The notes: a model not told the origin generated them from the letters alone. Shown: positions 34,442-43,345, counted from the first letter of the stretch. The stretch is 64,000 nucleotides of DNA from Micromonospora globbae (GCF_003610785.1 NZ_RAQQ01000007.1:124001-188000); one strand, 5' to 3'. Translations and numbers: made by a program.

Positions 34442-35578
34442 GTGAATCGTCTGAACCTCCGGCGCGTCGTGGCGGTAGCCGCCGGCGCGCTGCTCGGCCT
34501 CGCCGGCGTGGCCACCGTCGCCGCCCCGGCCAGCGCCCACCACAGCGAGGTCAAGGTCACCGCCGAGTGTGACACCGCCGCCGGCGAGTGGATCACGACC
34601 TGGACCGTACGGGCCGTCGCTCCGTCCGACGTGCAGAAGTTCAAGCTCATCGAGGTCAACGCCCAGAGCAAGAAGGGCGACACGACCGAGTCGTTCACCA
34701 TCGAGGGCATCCAGGCGACCCAGGACGACTCCTACCCGTACGCGGTGGCCGAACCCCTGGTCGGCACGGCCAGGCTGGCCGGTGACGTCACCGAGGCGTC
34801 GCTGAGCGTCCGCGCCGAGTGGGACAACAAGTTCAAGGAGAAGGAGCCCAAGGGCGCCTCCATCAAGTTCAGCGAGACCTGCGACAAGGTCGTCACCCCG
34901 CCGCCGTCGACGGCCAACCCGAAGGCCACGGTGACCGCCGACTGCAGCGGCGACGTGACCGTGAAGCTGGAGAACGGCAAGGAGGCGACCAAGGAGGCCG
35001 AGTTCACCGTCACCGGCACCGACGGCTTCAAGAAGGAGGCGACGGTCGAGCCGGGCAAGGACAAGAGCATCACGGTTCCGGCCGCGAACGCCGGGAAGAT
35101 CACGATCACCGAGGCCGGCCAGGAGAAGCCCCTCTTCGACGGCAAGCCCGCCGAGGCGAAGGACTGCGTGAAGCCCGGTGAGCCCTCGGGCAGCTACCTG
35201 TCCACCTGCGACGAGCTGATCTTCGAGGTCTCGAACCCGGCCGACGGCGAGACGGTCACCATCACCTTCACCCCCAACAAGGGCGAGGCCAAGACGCTGA
35301 CCGTCGAGCCCGGCAAGACCGGCACCGTCTCCTTCCCGGCGCAGGAGGGCCTCAAGGTCACCCCGAGCGCCGAGGGAATGGACGAGACCGAGCCGATCGC
35401 CTGGGAGAAGCCCGAGGACTGCGACACCCCGGGCCAGGGCGGCGGTGGCGACGAGCCCGAGCTGCCGCTGACCGGTGCCGCCACCGGCGGGATCATCGCC
35501 GGTGCGGCCGTGCTGCTGGCCGCCGGTGTGGCGCTCTTCGTGGTGGCCCGCCGCCGCAAGATCCGCTTCACCGCCTGA
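34442..35578 (+). CDS. LPxTG-anchored cell-surface protein, repeats of unknown function
   Basis: The 378-residue protein has a Sec signal (RRVVAVAAGALLGLAGVATV, cut after APASA). The extracellular part is rich in Lys/Glu/Thr, with paired cysteines. The C-terminal sorting signal is ELPLTG, followed by a hydrophobic helix (IIAGAAVLLAAGVALFVVA) and a basic tail RRRKIRF. The ectodomain appears to hold three similar beta-rich units of about 100 residues, each beginning or ending near a Cys (residues about 42-145, 160-245, 255-345). A sortase would anchor it to peptidoglycan. Start GTG at 34442 follows GGAG; the reading frame is also open upstream. Confidence 0.87.
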   Translation: MNRLNLRRVVAVAAGALLGLAGVATVAAPASAHHSEVKVTAECDTAAGEWITTWTVRAVAPSDVQKFKLIEVNAQSKKGDTTESFTIEGIQATQDDSYPYAVAEPLVGTARLAGDVTEASLSVRAEWDNKFKEKEPKGASIKFSETCDKVVTPPPSTANPKATVTADCSGDVTVKLENGKEATKEAEFTVTGTDGFKKEATVEPGKDKSITVPAANAGKITITEAGQEKPLFDGKPAEAKDCVKPGEPSGSYLSTCDELIFEVSNPADGETVTITFTPNKGEAKTLTVEPGKTGTVSFPAQEGLKVTPSAEGMDETEPIAWEKPEDCDTPGQGGGGDEPELPLTGAATGGIIAGAAVLLAAGVALFVVARRRKIRFTA

Positions 35579-35596
35579 ACCGCGTAACCGTACGGC

Positions 35597-35634
35597 CCGA
35601 GGGCGCGTCGACCACCCGGTCGGCGCGCCCTCGG
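35597..35634 (+). terminator. Terminator hairpin after the LPxTG gene
   Basis: A 17-bp stem pairs CCGAGGGCGCGTCGACC (35597-35613) with GGTCGGCGCGCCCTCGG (35618-35634), with one wobble pair and a 4-nt loop, 18 nt after the stop codon. Confidence 0.8.
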
Positions 35635-35655
35635 CGTTCCTGACGGCAGGGATCG

Positions 35656-35766
35656 CCCGGCGGACCGGACAGGCCAGCCGCCCGACGTGCCGGCGGCCCG
35701 ACGTGCTTGCGGCCCGACGTGCCGGCCGGCGGCGCGGGCCGGGACGGCCCGGCGGACCGGACAGGC
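35656..35766. repeat. Nested direct repeats: 19-nt pair flanking a 16-nt triplet
   Basis: CCCGGCGGACCGGACAGGC occurs at 35656-35674 and again at 35748-35766. Between them GCCCGACGTGC occurs three times with an exact 16-nt period (35680-35690, 35696-35706, 35712-35722). The array lies between the LPxTG terminator and the recG stop codon at 35773. Confidence 0.85.
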
Positions 35767-35772
35767 GGCCGG

Positions 35773-37971
35773 TCAGCCCTTCTCCAGGTACTCCGCCCGC
35801 TCCTCGTCGACCAGGGCGGCCACGGAGGCGGCGAGCGCCGGGTGCCGGGCCAGCTCCGGGTCCTCCTCGACGAGGGCGATCGCCTCGGCGCGGGCGTCCC
35901 GGATCAGGTCCGCGTCACGCAGCAGGGAGAGCAGGCGCAGGTGCGAGCGACGCCCGGACTGGGTCGCGCCGAGCACGTCCCCCTCCCGGCGCTGCTCCAG
36001 GTCGAGTTCGGCCAGCTTGAAGCCGTCCGTCGTGGACGCGACCGCGTCCAGCCGCTCCCGGGCCGGGCTGCCCTCCGGCGCCTCGGTCACCAGCAGGCAG
36101 AGCCCGGCCGCGGCGCCCCGACCGACCCGCCCCCGCAGCTGGTGCAGCTGCGAGACGCCGAAGCGGTCGGCGTCCAGCACGATCATCACGGTGGCGTTCG
36201 GCACGTCCACGCCGACCTCGACCACCGTGGTGGCGACCAGCACGTCGAGCTGCCCCGCGGCGAACGAGCGCATCACGGCGTCCTTCTCCTCGGCCGGCAG
36301 CCGGCCGTGCAGCGTCCCGATCCGCAGCCCGTGCAGGGGCCCCTCGGCGAGCAGCGGCGCGACCTCGGTCACCGCCAGCGGCGGTCGCCGGCCGGAGTCG
36401 TCCTCCCGCGGCGCCTCCTCCTCGCCGGTGGCGCCCTCCCCGATCCGCGGGCAGACGACGTACGCCTGGTGGCCGGCGGCCACCTCCTCACGCAGCCGCG
36501 CCCAGGCGCGTTCGAGGAAGGCGGGCTTCTCGGCGGCGGGCACCACGTGCGAGGCGATGGGCGAGCGACCCCGGGGCAGCTGCGAGAGCGTGGACACCTC
36601 CAGGTCGCCGTAGACCGTCATGGCCACGGTGCGCGGGATCGGGGTGGCCGTCATCACGAGCACGTGCGGCGGCTGGTCGGCCTTGGCCCGCAGCGCGTCC
36701 CGCTGCTCGACACCGAACCGGTGCTGCTCGTCGACGACCACGAGACCGAGGTCGGCGAAGTCGACCCCCTCGTAGAGCAGGGCGTGCGTGCCGATCACGA
36801 TGCCCGCGCGGCCCTGCGCCACCTCGGCCAGGGCCCGACGACGGGCCGCGGCGCCCAGCGAGCCGGTGACCAGTTCCACCCGGGTGGCGTGGGCGGCCGC
36901 GTCCAGCTCACCGTCGCGCCCGAGCGGGCCGAGCAGGTCGAGGACGCCCCGGTAGTGCTGCGCGGCGAGCACCTCGGTCGGCGCGAGCAGCGCCGCCTGA
37001 CCGCCCGCGTCCACCACCTGGAGCATCGCCCGCAACGCGACGACGGTCTTGCCCGAGCCCACCTCGCCCTGCAGCAGCCGGTGCATCGGGTGCGGCGTGG
37101 CCAGGTCGGCGGCGATCTCGCGGCCCACGTCCCGCTGACCGGGCGTCAGCTCGTACGGCAGCCGGGCGTCGAACGCGTCCAGCAGCCCACCGGGGCGGGC
37201 CGGGCGCGGCCGGGCCGGCCAGTCGGCGGCGCGGTGCTTGCGCTGCACGAGGGTGAGCTGCACGGCGAACGCCTCGTCCCACTTGAGCCGCCGGCGGGCC
37301 CGGTGGAGGTCCTCCTTGCTGGAGGGGCGATGGATCTCGCGCAGGGCGGTGCCGAGCCCGACCAGGTTGCGGCTCGCCCGCACCGTGGCCGGCAGCGGGT
37401 CCTCCGGCGGGGTGAAGGTGTCCAGCACCACCCGGACGCACCGGGCGATCACCCACGTCGGCACGGCCGCGGCGGCGGGGTAGACGGGGATCAGGGCCCC
37501 CGCGAACTCCTCGATCTCCTCGCTGGCCGCCGCCTCGCCGTCGCCGCCCTCGCCGAGCAGGACGTACTCCGGGCCGTTGAGCTGCCGCCGGCCCCGGAAC
37601 TCGGTGACCTTGCCGGCGAAGAGCCCCCACCGCCCGGGGCGCAGGTCCCGTTCGCGCCAGGCCTGGTTGCCGAAGAAGGTGAGGGTGAGCACGCCGCCGG
37701 AGCCGTCGCCCACGGCGACCTCGAGCAGGTTGCCCCGGCGCTGGCGCATCGGCCGCACGGTGGTGCGCTGCACCTGGCCCAGCACCGTGACCTGCTCCCC
37801 GACGGCCAGCGAACGGATGTCGGTGTGCTCGCCCCGCTCGTCGTACCGGCGGGGGAAGTGGTAGATCAGGTCGCCGGCCGTGTGCAGGTCGAGGTGGGTG
37901 GCGAGGGCCTTGGCCGTCTTCTCGCCGACCAGCTTCTTCAACGGCGTGTCCACCGTGGCCGGTCCGCTCAC
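35773..37971 (-). CDS. recG: ATP-dependent DNA helicase RecG
   Basis: The 732-residue helicase remodels stalled replication forks and Holliday junctions. An N-terminal wedge/OB domain spans about residues 10-170 (GEQVTVLGQVQRTTVRPMRQ). The helicase core has LLQGEVGSGKTVVALRAML, VVVDEQHRFGVEQR, VMTATPIPRT, HGRLPAEEKDAVM and QLRGRVGRG. The C-terminal wedge-clamping segment is intact. Start GTG at 37971; the FakA-like gene ends 22 nt upstream on the same strand and the two are probably cotranscribed. Confidence 0.96.
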   Translation of the reverse strand: MSGPATVDTPLKKLVGEKTAKALATHLDLHTAGDLIYHFPRRYDERGEHTDIRSLAVGEQVTVLGQVQRTTVRPMRQRRGNLLEVAVGDGSGGVLTLTFFGNQAWRERDLRPGRWGLFAGKVTEFRGRRQLNGPEYVLLGEGGDGEAAASEEIEEFAGALIPVYPAAAAVPTWVIARCVRVVLDTFTPPEDPLPATVRASRNLVGLGTALREIHRPSSKEDLHRARRRLKWDEAFAVQLTLVQRKHRAADWPARPRPARPGGLLDAFDARLPYELTPGQRDVGREIAADLATPHPMHRLLQGEVGSGKTVVALRAMLQVVDAGGQAALLAPTEVLAAQHYRGVLDLLGPLGRDGELDAAAHATRVELVTGSLGAAARRRALAEVAQGRAGIVIGTHALLYEGVDFADLGLVVVDEQHRFGVEQRDALRAKADQPPHVLVMTATPIPRTVAMTVYGDLEVSTLSQLPRGRSPIASHVVPAAEKPAFLERAWARLREEVAAGHQAYVVCPRIGEGATGEEEAPREDDSGRRPPLAVTEVAPLLAEGPLHGLRIGTLHGRLPAEEKDAVMRSFAAGQLDVLVATTVVEVGVDVPNATVMIVLDADRFGVSQLHQLRGRVGRGAAAGLCLLVTEAPEGSPARERLDAVASTTDGFKLAELDLEQRREGDVLGATQSGRRSHLRLLSLLRDADLIRDARAEAIALVEEDPELARHPALAASVAALVDEERAEYLEKG

Positions 37972-37993
37972 GCCGGCTCCCCCCTTCGCCTGC

Positions 37994-39595
37994 TCATTCC
38001 ACGCCCACCAGGAGCGGGTAGTGCGGCTGCCCGCCCGCGTACGCCTGCACGTCGACGAACGGCCACCGTCGGGCGACGTGCGCTTGCACCGCCTCCACGA
38101 GACCGGCCGGTGCGTCGGCCCCGGAGATCAGGGTGACGAGTTCCCCACCCCCGCCGAGCATCCGGTCGACCACCGCGACACACGTGTCGACGAGGTCGGT
38201 GCCGATGAGGTGCACCTCTCCCTCGACCAGGGCGAGCACGTCACCGGCCCGGCAGGGCCCCGCCACCGTGAGCGCCTCCCGGCTGGCGTAGCAGACCTCG
38301 GCGTAGCGGCACGCGCCCGCCGCCTCCGCCATGGCGATGACGTCGTCCTCGAAGCGGCGGCCCGGGTCGCGGACCGCCAGGGCGGCCAACGCCTGCACCG
38401 GGGACCGGGTGGGCACCACGCTGACCTTGACGCCCAGCCCGTGTGCCTCCCGCGCGGCCGCGCTCGCCACCGCCTCCGTGTCCGGGTCGTCGGGCAGCAC
38501 CACCACCCGGGCCGCGCCGGTGGCCCGGATCGCGTCGAGCAGCTCGCCCGTGGAGGGGTTGCCCGGCACCACCTTGGCGCCCTCACCGCCGAACAGCTCG
38601 GCGATCCCCGCCCCGGGCGCCACCACCACGGCCGCCCGGCCGTCCGCCCTCGGGGCCGGGGCCTGGTCGGCGAAGCGCGTCACCGAGATCCGGTGCGGCC
38701 GTCCCGCCACGACCCCCGCCTCGATGGCCGCCCCGACGTCGTTGACGTGCACGTGCACGTTCCAGGTGCCGCCGCTGTCGTCGCCGACGATCACGAGGGA
38801 GTCGCCCAGCCCGGCGAGCACCGCCCGCATCCGCTCGACCTCCTCGCGGCCGGCGTCGAGAAGGAACTGCACCTCGTAGGCGTAGTCGTCGGAGCCCGTC
38901 TCGCGGACGGTGACGGGCGGCGGGGCGGGCGCCGTGCGCGGCGCGGCGGCCGGCCGGGCCGGCCGCTCCCCGGTGACCACCTCGACCAGGACGTCCAGCA
39001 GCAGGCAGAGCCCGCGTCCACCGGCGTCGACCACACCGGCCCGCGCGAGCGCGGGCAACTGCTCGGGGGTACGCGCCAGCGCGGCGGCGGCCTCCCGGGC
39101 CGCGGCGCCGGCCACCGCTGGCAGGTCGTCGGTGTCCGCCCGGTCGGCGCCCCGCGCGGCGGCGGCGACGACCGTGAGCAGCGTGCCCTCGACCGGCCGG
39201 GCCACCGCCGTGTAGGCGGTGGCGGCGGCGGCGCGCAGCGCGGCGGCGAGCGCCCGCCCGCGCACGGCCGGCACGGCGCCGGCCGCGTCGGCGAAGCCGC
39301 GCAGGATCTGCGACAGGATCACCCCCGAGTTGCCCCGGGCGCCGAGCAACGCGCCTCGGGCCATCAGCCGCAGCGCGTGCCCGTGGGGCGTGGCCTCGCC
39401 GTCGGGGAGGGTGTCGAGGTCCATGGCGAGCGCCTGGTGCGCCGAGGTGAGCGTGAGCACCAGGTTGGTGCCGGTGTCGCCGTCGGGCACCGGGTAGACG
39501 TTGAGCTGGTCGATCTCGGCCTGGTGCCGCTTGAGCGCGGCCAGCCCGCCCACACACCAGCGGCGCACCGCGGCGGCGTCGAGGGTGTCCAGCAC
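37994..39595 (-). CDS. DAK2-domain fatty-acid-kinase-like protein (FakA/YloV family)
   Basis: The 533-residue protein has an N-terminal DhaL-type nucleotide domain with LNVYPVPDGDTGTNLVLTLT and GNSGVILSQILRGFADA. A middle region follows, then a C-terminal DegV-facing domain (VNDVGAAIEAGVVAGRPHRI, VTLISGADAPAGL). FakA proteins phosphorylate fatty acids presented by FakB, feeding PlsX/PlsY; plsX is in this window but fakB is not. The chosen start is GTG at 39595, because TAGGCT lies 7 nt upstream on the minus strand as a leaderless -10 box; an in-frame GTG at 39619 is the alternative. Position before recG matches other actinobacteria. Confidence 0.88.
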   Translation of the reverse strand: MLDTLDAAAVRRWCVGGLAALKRHQAEIDQLNVYPVPDGDTGTNLVLTLTSAHQALAMDLDTLPDGEATPHGHALRLMARGALLGARGNSGVILSQILRGFADAAGAVPAVRGRALAAALRAAAATAYTAVARPVEGTLLTVVAAAARGADRADTDDLPAVAGAAAREAAAALARTPEQLPALARAGVVDAGGRGLCLLLDVLVEVVTGERPARPAAAPRTAPAPPPVTVRETGSDDYAYEVQFLLDAGREEVERMRAVLAGLGDSLVIVGDDSGGTWNVHVHVNDVGAAIEAGVVAGRPHRISVTRFADQAPAPRADGRAAVVVAPGAGIAELFGGEGAKVVPGNPSTGELLDAIRATGAARVVVLPDDPDTEAVASAAAREAHGLGVKVSVVPTRSPVQALAALAVRDPGRRFEDDVIAMAEAAGACRYAEVCYASREALTVAGPCRAGDVLALVEGEVHLIGTDLVDTCVAVVDRMLGGGGELVTLISGADAPAGLVEAVQAHVARRWPFVDVQAYAGGQPHYPLLVGVE

Positions 39596-39602
39596 GGCCG
39601 AA

Positions 39603-39608
39603 AGCCTA
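39603..39608 (-). promoter_or_regulatory. Putative -10 element for leaderless FakA-like mRNA
   Basis: Minus-strand TAGGCT, 7 nt before GTG 39595, and no ribosome-binding site. It supports the shorter start of the gene. Confidence 0.45.
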
Positions 39609-39827
39609 CTGGCGCGCACCGACGCCCGCCGGGCTCGTCGGGACGTGTCCGCCGGGGGCCGCTATCCTGGCGGCGGTTCCGCCTCCGGCGCGCGGGCCCG
39701 GGCGACCGGCGGCGCTGGTAGCGGCCCGGTTGGGCGGGCCGGCCGCTCATCGGGTAACCTGGCCAGGTTGCCCGGGCAGCGCCTGCCGCCGGCGACCTCA
39801 TGAACGTTTCAAACCCAGGAGTATCCC

Positions 39828-40019
39828 GTGGCTAGCGTGTGCGACGTCTGTGGCAAGGGGCCGGGCTTCGGCCACAACGTGTCCCACTCGCACCGGCGGA
39901 CCAACCGCCGCTGGAACCCGAACATCCAGTCGGTGCGTACCCCGGCCGGTGGTGGCACCACCAGGAAGATGAAGGTCTGCACCTCGTGCATCAAGGCCGG
40001 CAAGGTCACCCGCGCCTGA
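39828..40019 (+). CDS. rpmB: 50S ribosomal protein L28, zinc-binding form
   Basis: The 63-residue product reads [20 protein letters not shown] and ends in [15 protein letters not shown]. CxxC pairs at both ends make a zinc ribbon, so this is the C+ paralogue. Start GTG at 39828 has AGGAG eight bases upstream. It is divergent from the FakA-like gene, as in M. tuberculosis, and followed by a strong terminator. Confidence 0.97.
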   Translation: MASVCDVCGKGPGFGHNVSHSHRRTNRRWNPNIQSVRTPAGGGTTRKMKVCTSCIKAGKVTRA

Positions 40020-40050
40020 CCCGGTAGCGGACACTTCCCAGACAGACGAC

Positions 40051-40083
40051 AGCCGGCGGACCGAACGGTCCGCCGGCTCTTGT
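40051..40083 (+). terminator. rpmB terminator
   Basis: A perfect 12-bp stem AGCCGGCGGACC (40051-40062)/GGTCCGCCGGCT (40067-40078) with a GAAC loop, followed by CTTGT. Confidence 0.85.
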
Positions 40084-40246
40084 CGTACCCGCACCCGCCG
40101 ACCCGCTGTGCCACGGCCGCTGTGCCCGCCTCCCGAACGCGCGCTGACGGGTACGCGACGCCCCATGGACCGGGGCCCTACGTCCGGTTAGGGTCTCCCT
40201 GCGCCGAGTGCCGGACCGTCCGCCGGCGCCGACCACGGGAGGGATC

Positions 40247-41509
40247 GTGCGGGATCTGGGCCGCGAGCAGATGATCATCGTGGGGACCTCCCACGGCATG
40301 CTGCGCTGGTTCGTCGACGACCTACCGGCCGACAGCGTGGTGCTCATCGAGGAGCCGGACGTGATCCGGCGCCGCGACGTCGACGGCCTCGCCGAGCGGC
40401 TGCCCTTCATCTCCCGCCTCGTGGCCGCCGAGTACCAGACCGGCCTGGACGCGGCCGCGCTGCTCGCCCGCGATCCCGCGCTGGCGTCGGCCCGGCTCGT
40501 GATGCCCGGCCTGGAGTACGCGGTGGGCGCCGCCGCCCGGCTGGCCGACGCCCTCGGTCTGCCCGGTGCCGGGGTCGAGGCCGCCGACGTGTTCACCGAC
40601 AAGCACCGGATGCGGCTCGTGGCGGCCGGGGCCGGCATCGTCAACCCGGCCTTCGAACTGGTCGACGACCCGGAGCGCGCGGCCGCGTTCGCCCGCCGGC
40701 ACGGCGGCCGGTGCGTGCTGAAGCCCACCCGTCGTTCCGGGAGCCTCGGCGTGCAGATCCTCAACGACCCCGAGCAGGTGGCCGCCGCCTGGGCCGAGAC
40801 GGCCGCCCCGGAGGACACGCCGGACGCCACCGACCGGGGGCTGCCCACCGACGTCCTCGTCGAGCAGGTGCTCGACGGACGCGAGCACAGCGTCGAGCTG
40901 CTGGTCGTCGACGGGGAGGTCATCTTCGGCAACGTCACCGACAAGCGGGTGCAGCCCGGGCGACGCCCCGTGGAGACGGGGCACACCGTCCCGTCCCTCC
41001 TGCCCGGCGACGTCCAGCGGGCGCTGCTCGACGCGGCCACCCGGCTCGCCGGTGCCGCCGGCTTCCGCACCGGCGTCCTGCACAGCGAGTGGATGGTGGC
41101 CGACGGCGTGCCGGCTCTCGTCGAGTGCGCGGCCCGCCTCCCCGGCGACATGATCACCGCGCTGATCTCGGTCGCGTACGAGTGCGGGTTCATCGAGGCG
41201 TACCTGCGGGTGCTGCGCGGCGAGCGGCCTGAGCCGCCGGTCCTGCCGGTGCGGCCGACGGGCGGGGCGGCGGTGGAGTTCCTGCTCGCCCCGCAGGGAA
41301 CGGTCACCGGGATCGACGGCGTACGGGCGGCCCGCCGGGTGTCCGGGGTGCTGAACGTGCAGCTCGACGTCGGGGTGGGCGACACGGTCGGCGAGGTGAC
41401 CCACTCGCTGGCCCGCAGCGGGCACGTGCTGGCCTGGGGCGCCGACGCGACCGAGGCGACCGCGTCGGCGGCCAAGGCCGCCGAGCAGGTCCAGATCGTC
41501 ACCGGCTGA
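40247..41509 (+). CDS. ATP-grasp domain protein of unknown substrate
   Basis: The 420-residue protein has the carbamoyl-phosphate-synthase-like ATP-grasp fold: an N-terminal pre-ATP-grasp part, then FTDKHRMRLVAAGAGIVNPA, CVLKPTRRSGSLGVQIL, DVLVEQVLDGREHSVELLVV and the Mg-binding HSEWMVADGVPALVECAARLPG. The C-terminal 100 residues resemble the final domain of carboxylases and amino-acid ligases. Such enzymes join a carboxylate to an amine or thiol; relatives include dipeptide ligases. No partner genes reveal the substrate. Start GTG at 40247 just after GGGAGGG; ATG at 40271 is the alternative. A TAGGGT at 40190-40195 is a candidate -10. Confidence 0.78.
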   Translation: MRDLGREQMIIVGTSHGMLRWFVDDLPADSVVLIEEPDVIRRRDVDGLAERLPFISRLVAAEYQTGLDAAALLARDPALASARLVMPGLEYAVGAAARLADALGLPGAGVEAADVFTDKHRMRLVAAGAGIVNPAFELVDDPERAAAFARRHGGRCVLKPTRRSGSLGVQILNDPEQVAAAWAETAAPEDTPDATDRGLPTDVLVEQVLDGREHSVELLVVDGEVIFGNVTDKRVQPGRRPVETGHTVPSLLPGDVQRALLDAATRLAGAAGFRTGVLHSEWMVADGVPALVECAARLPGDMITALISVAYECGFIEAYLRVLRGERPEPPVLPVRPTGGAAVEFLLAPQGTVTGIDGVRAARRVSGVLNVQLDVGVGDTVGEVTHSLARSGHVLAWGADATEATASAAKAAEQVQIVTG

Positions 41510-41530
41510 GCGCGGCCCGCACCTCGCGGG

Positions 41531-41998
41531 TCAGAGCGTGCGGCCGTACGACAGGCAGCCGGGCGCGTCCTTGTAGAAGCCGAAGTTCGGGATCCGCTCG
41601 TAGCCGGCCGAGGTGTACATGGCGACGGCCTCGGGCTGCCGGTCGCCGCACTCCAGGATCATCCGCTTGCGCCCGTGCTCCCGCGCGGACCGTTCCACGG
41701 CCGCCAGCACGGCACGCGCCACGCCCCGGCCACGGGCCGCGGGATCCGTGTACATCCGCTTCAGCTCGGCCACCTCGCCCGTGTCGCCGTGGCTGCGCCA
41801 GCCGCCGCAGCCCACCGGCTCCCCGTCGAGGTGGGCGACGAGGAAGGCGCCGGCCGGCGGGACGAACTCGGCCGGGTCGACCGGCGTCTCGTCGCCGCTG
41901 CCGCCGTACCGCGCGCCGAGGTCGGCCAGCGCGGCCCGGATGAGCCGCTGCGCCACCGGCGAGTCGAACGGCACGAGGCGAATCTCGATCTCACTCAC
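41531..41998 (-). CDS. GNAT-family N-acetyltransferase
   Basis: The 155-residue enzyme has the GNAT fold: GAFLVAHLDGEPVGCGGWRS, the acetyl-CoA loop VAELKRMYTDPAARGRGVAR with the R/Q-x-x-G-x-G/A signature (RGRGVA), and MILECGDRQPEAVAMYTSAGY near the end. The substrate is unknown. It stands alone, convergent with the ATP-grasp gene. Start at 41998 (MSEIEIRLVPF). Confidence 0.88.
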   Translation of the reverse strand: MSEIEIRLVPFDSPVAQRLIRAALADLGARYGGSGDETPVDPAEFVPPAGAFLVAHLDGEPVGCGGWRSHGDTGEVAELKRMYTDPAARGRGVARAVLAAVERSAREHGRKRMILECGDRQPEAVAMYTSAGYERIPNFGFYKDAPGCLSYGRTL

Positions 41999-42026
41999 CG
42001 GTAAAGGGTACGACCAGCAACGACCC

Positions 42027-43016
42027 TTACCGGAAGTGGTCCCAGCCGGCCGGTCCCGCGTACGGCTCGCCGTCGACGGTCACGCCCGACCCGTCCACCA
42101 CCCGGCCGATGGGCCGCCACTGCGGCGGCAGGGCGACCTCCGGCGGGAACGAGGCGACCAGGGCGTGATCCTCGCCACCGCCGAGGATCCAGGTGTACGG
42201 GTCGGCGCCGAGCGCCTGCGCCGCGTCGCGCATCTGCCGGGGCACCTCGAAGGCGTCCCGCCGCACGTCGATCCCGACACCGCTGGCCCTCGCCACGTGC
42301 CCCAGGTCGGCCACGAGGCCGTCCGACACGTCGATCATCGAGGTGGCTCCCAGCTGGGCGGCCTGCGGCCCCGCCGCGTACGGCACCTCCGGCCGGCGGT
42401 ACGCCTCGACGAGCAGCCGGGGCGTCCGGAACCCGCGGGAGAGCACGGTGAGCCCGGCCGCCGCGTGGCCGATGCGGCCGGCGAGGGCGACCACATCCCC
42501 GGGACGCGCCCCCGACCGCGTCACGGGCGGACGGCCACCGAGGTCGCCGAGCGCGGTCACGGCGATGGTCAGGGTGGGGCTCGCGGACATGTCGCCGCCG
42601 ACCACGCCGGCGCCGACCGTGGCCGCCTCGGCCGCCAGCCCGTCGGCCAGCTCCTCCGCCCAGCCCGGGTCCAGCTCCGGCGGCATGCAGAGGGCGACCA
42701 GCAGGGCCGTCGGGCTGCCGCCCATGGCCGCGATGTCGGCCAGGTTCGCGGCCGCCGCCCGGTGACCGATGTCCCGGGCACTCCCCCAGTCCCGCCGGAA
42801 GTGCCGCCCCTCGACCAGCACGTCGGTCGACGCCGCGACCCGGCCGTCCGGGGCGGCGATCACCGCGGCGTCGTCACCGGGCCCCAGCAGGGTGGCCGGC
42901 CCGTGCGCCAGGCGGGCGGTCACCCGGTCGATCAACCCGAACTCGCCGATCTGCGCGACGCTCAACCCGCCACCCTCGTTCCGCTCCCGCCGCCCGGCCC
43001 CGCCGTGCTCGCTCAC
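42027..43016 (-). CDS. thiL: Thiamine-monophosphate kinase
   Basis: The 329-residue enzyme makes thiamine diphosphate from thiamine monophosphate. The AIR-synthase fold shows ATLLGPGDDAAVIAAPDG, STDVLVEGRHFRRDW, ANLADIAAMGGSPTALLVAL, AGVVGGDMSASP and SMIDVSDGLVADLGHVA, which hold the Mg and ATP ligands. Start GTG at 43016 follows GAGGAG; the open frame continues upstream but without family residues. The other thiamine genes are not here. The position before the Lrp-domain and DUF3515 genes matches M. tuberculosis. Confidence 0.96.
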   Translation of the reverse strand: MSEHGGAGRRERNEGGGLSVAQIGEFGLIDRVTARLAHGPATLLGPGDDAAVIAAPDGRVAASTDVLVEGRHFRRDWGSARDIGHRAAAANLADIAAMGGSPTALLVALCMPPELDPGWAEELADGLAAEAATVGAGVVGGDMSASPTLTIAVTALGDLGGRPPVTRSGARPGDVVALAGRIGHAAAGLTVLSRGFRTPRLLVEAYRRPEVPYAAGPQAAQLGATSMIDVSDGLVADLGHVARASGVGIDVRRDAFEVPRQMRDAAQALGADPYTWILGGGEDHALVASFPPEVALPPQWRPIGRVVDGSGVTVDGEPYAGPAGWDHFR

Positions 43017-43111
43017 CGCTTCTCCTCGACCACCGATAGGGATCGGACCTGCACCGTACGGTAGTTTCACCCTTCAGGCCGCTTCGCGCGGCGACGGAGG
43101 GAGGTCGAGTC

Positions 43112-43345
43112 GTGGTACAGGCGTACATCCTCATCCAGACCGAGGTCGGCCGCGCGCGAGACGTGGCCGGCCGCATCGCGGACCTCGCCGGCGTGGTGCG
43201 CGTGGACGCGGTCACCGGCCCGTACGACGTGGTCGTGCTCACCGAGGCGAACACCGTCGACGAGCTCGGCAAACTCATCGTCAGCAAGGTGCAGATGGTG
43301 CCCGGCATCACCCGCACCCTCACGTGTTCGGTGGTGCGCCTGTAA
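43112..43345 (+). CDS. Stand-alone Lrp/AsnC ligand-binding (RAM) domain protein
   Basis: The 77-residue protein is only the RAM domain of Lrp/AsnC regulators (MVQAYILIQTEVGRARDVAG, GVVRVDAVTGPYDVVVLTEA, LTCSVVRL). No DNA-binding part is present or missing by frameshift, since GTG at 43112 has a GGAGGGAGG site. Such proteins may sense amino acids as dimers or modulate full-length Lrp proteins. The DUF3515 gene begins immediately after its stop (GTG at 43346), so they form an operon. Confidence 0.88.
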   Translation: MVQAYILIQTEVGRARDVAGRIADLAGVVRVDAVTGPYDVVVLTEANTVDELGKLIVSKVQMVPGITRTLTCSVVRL

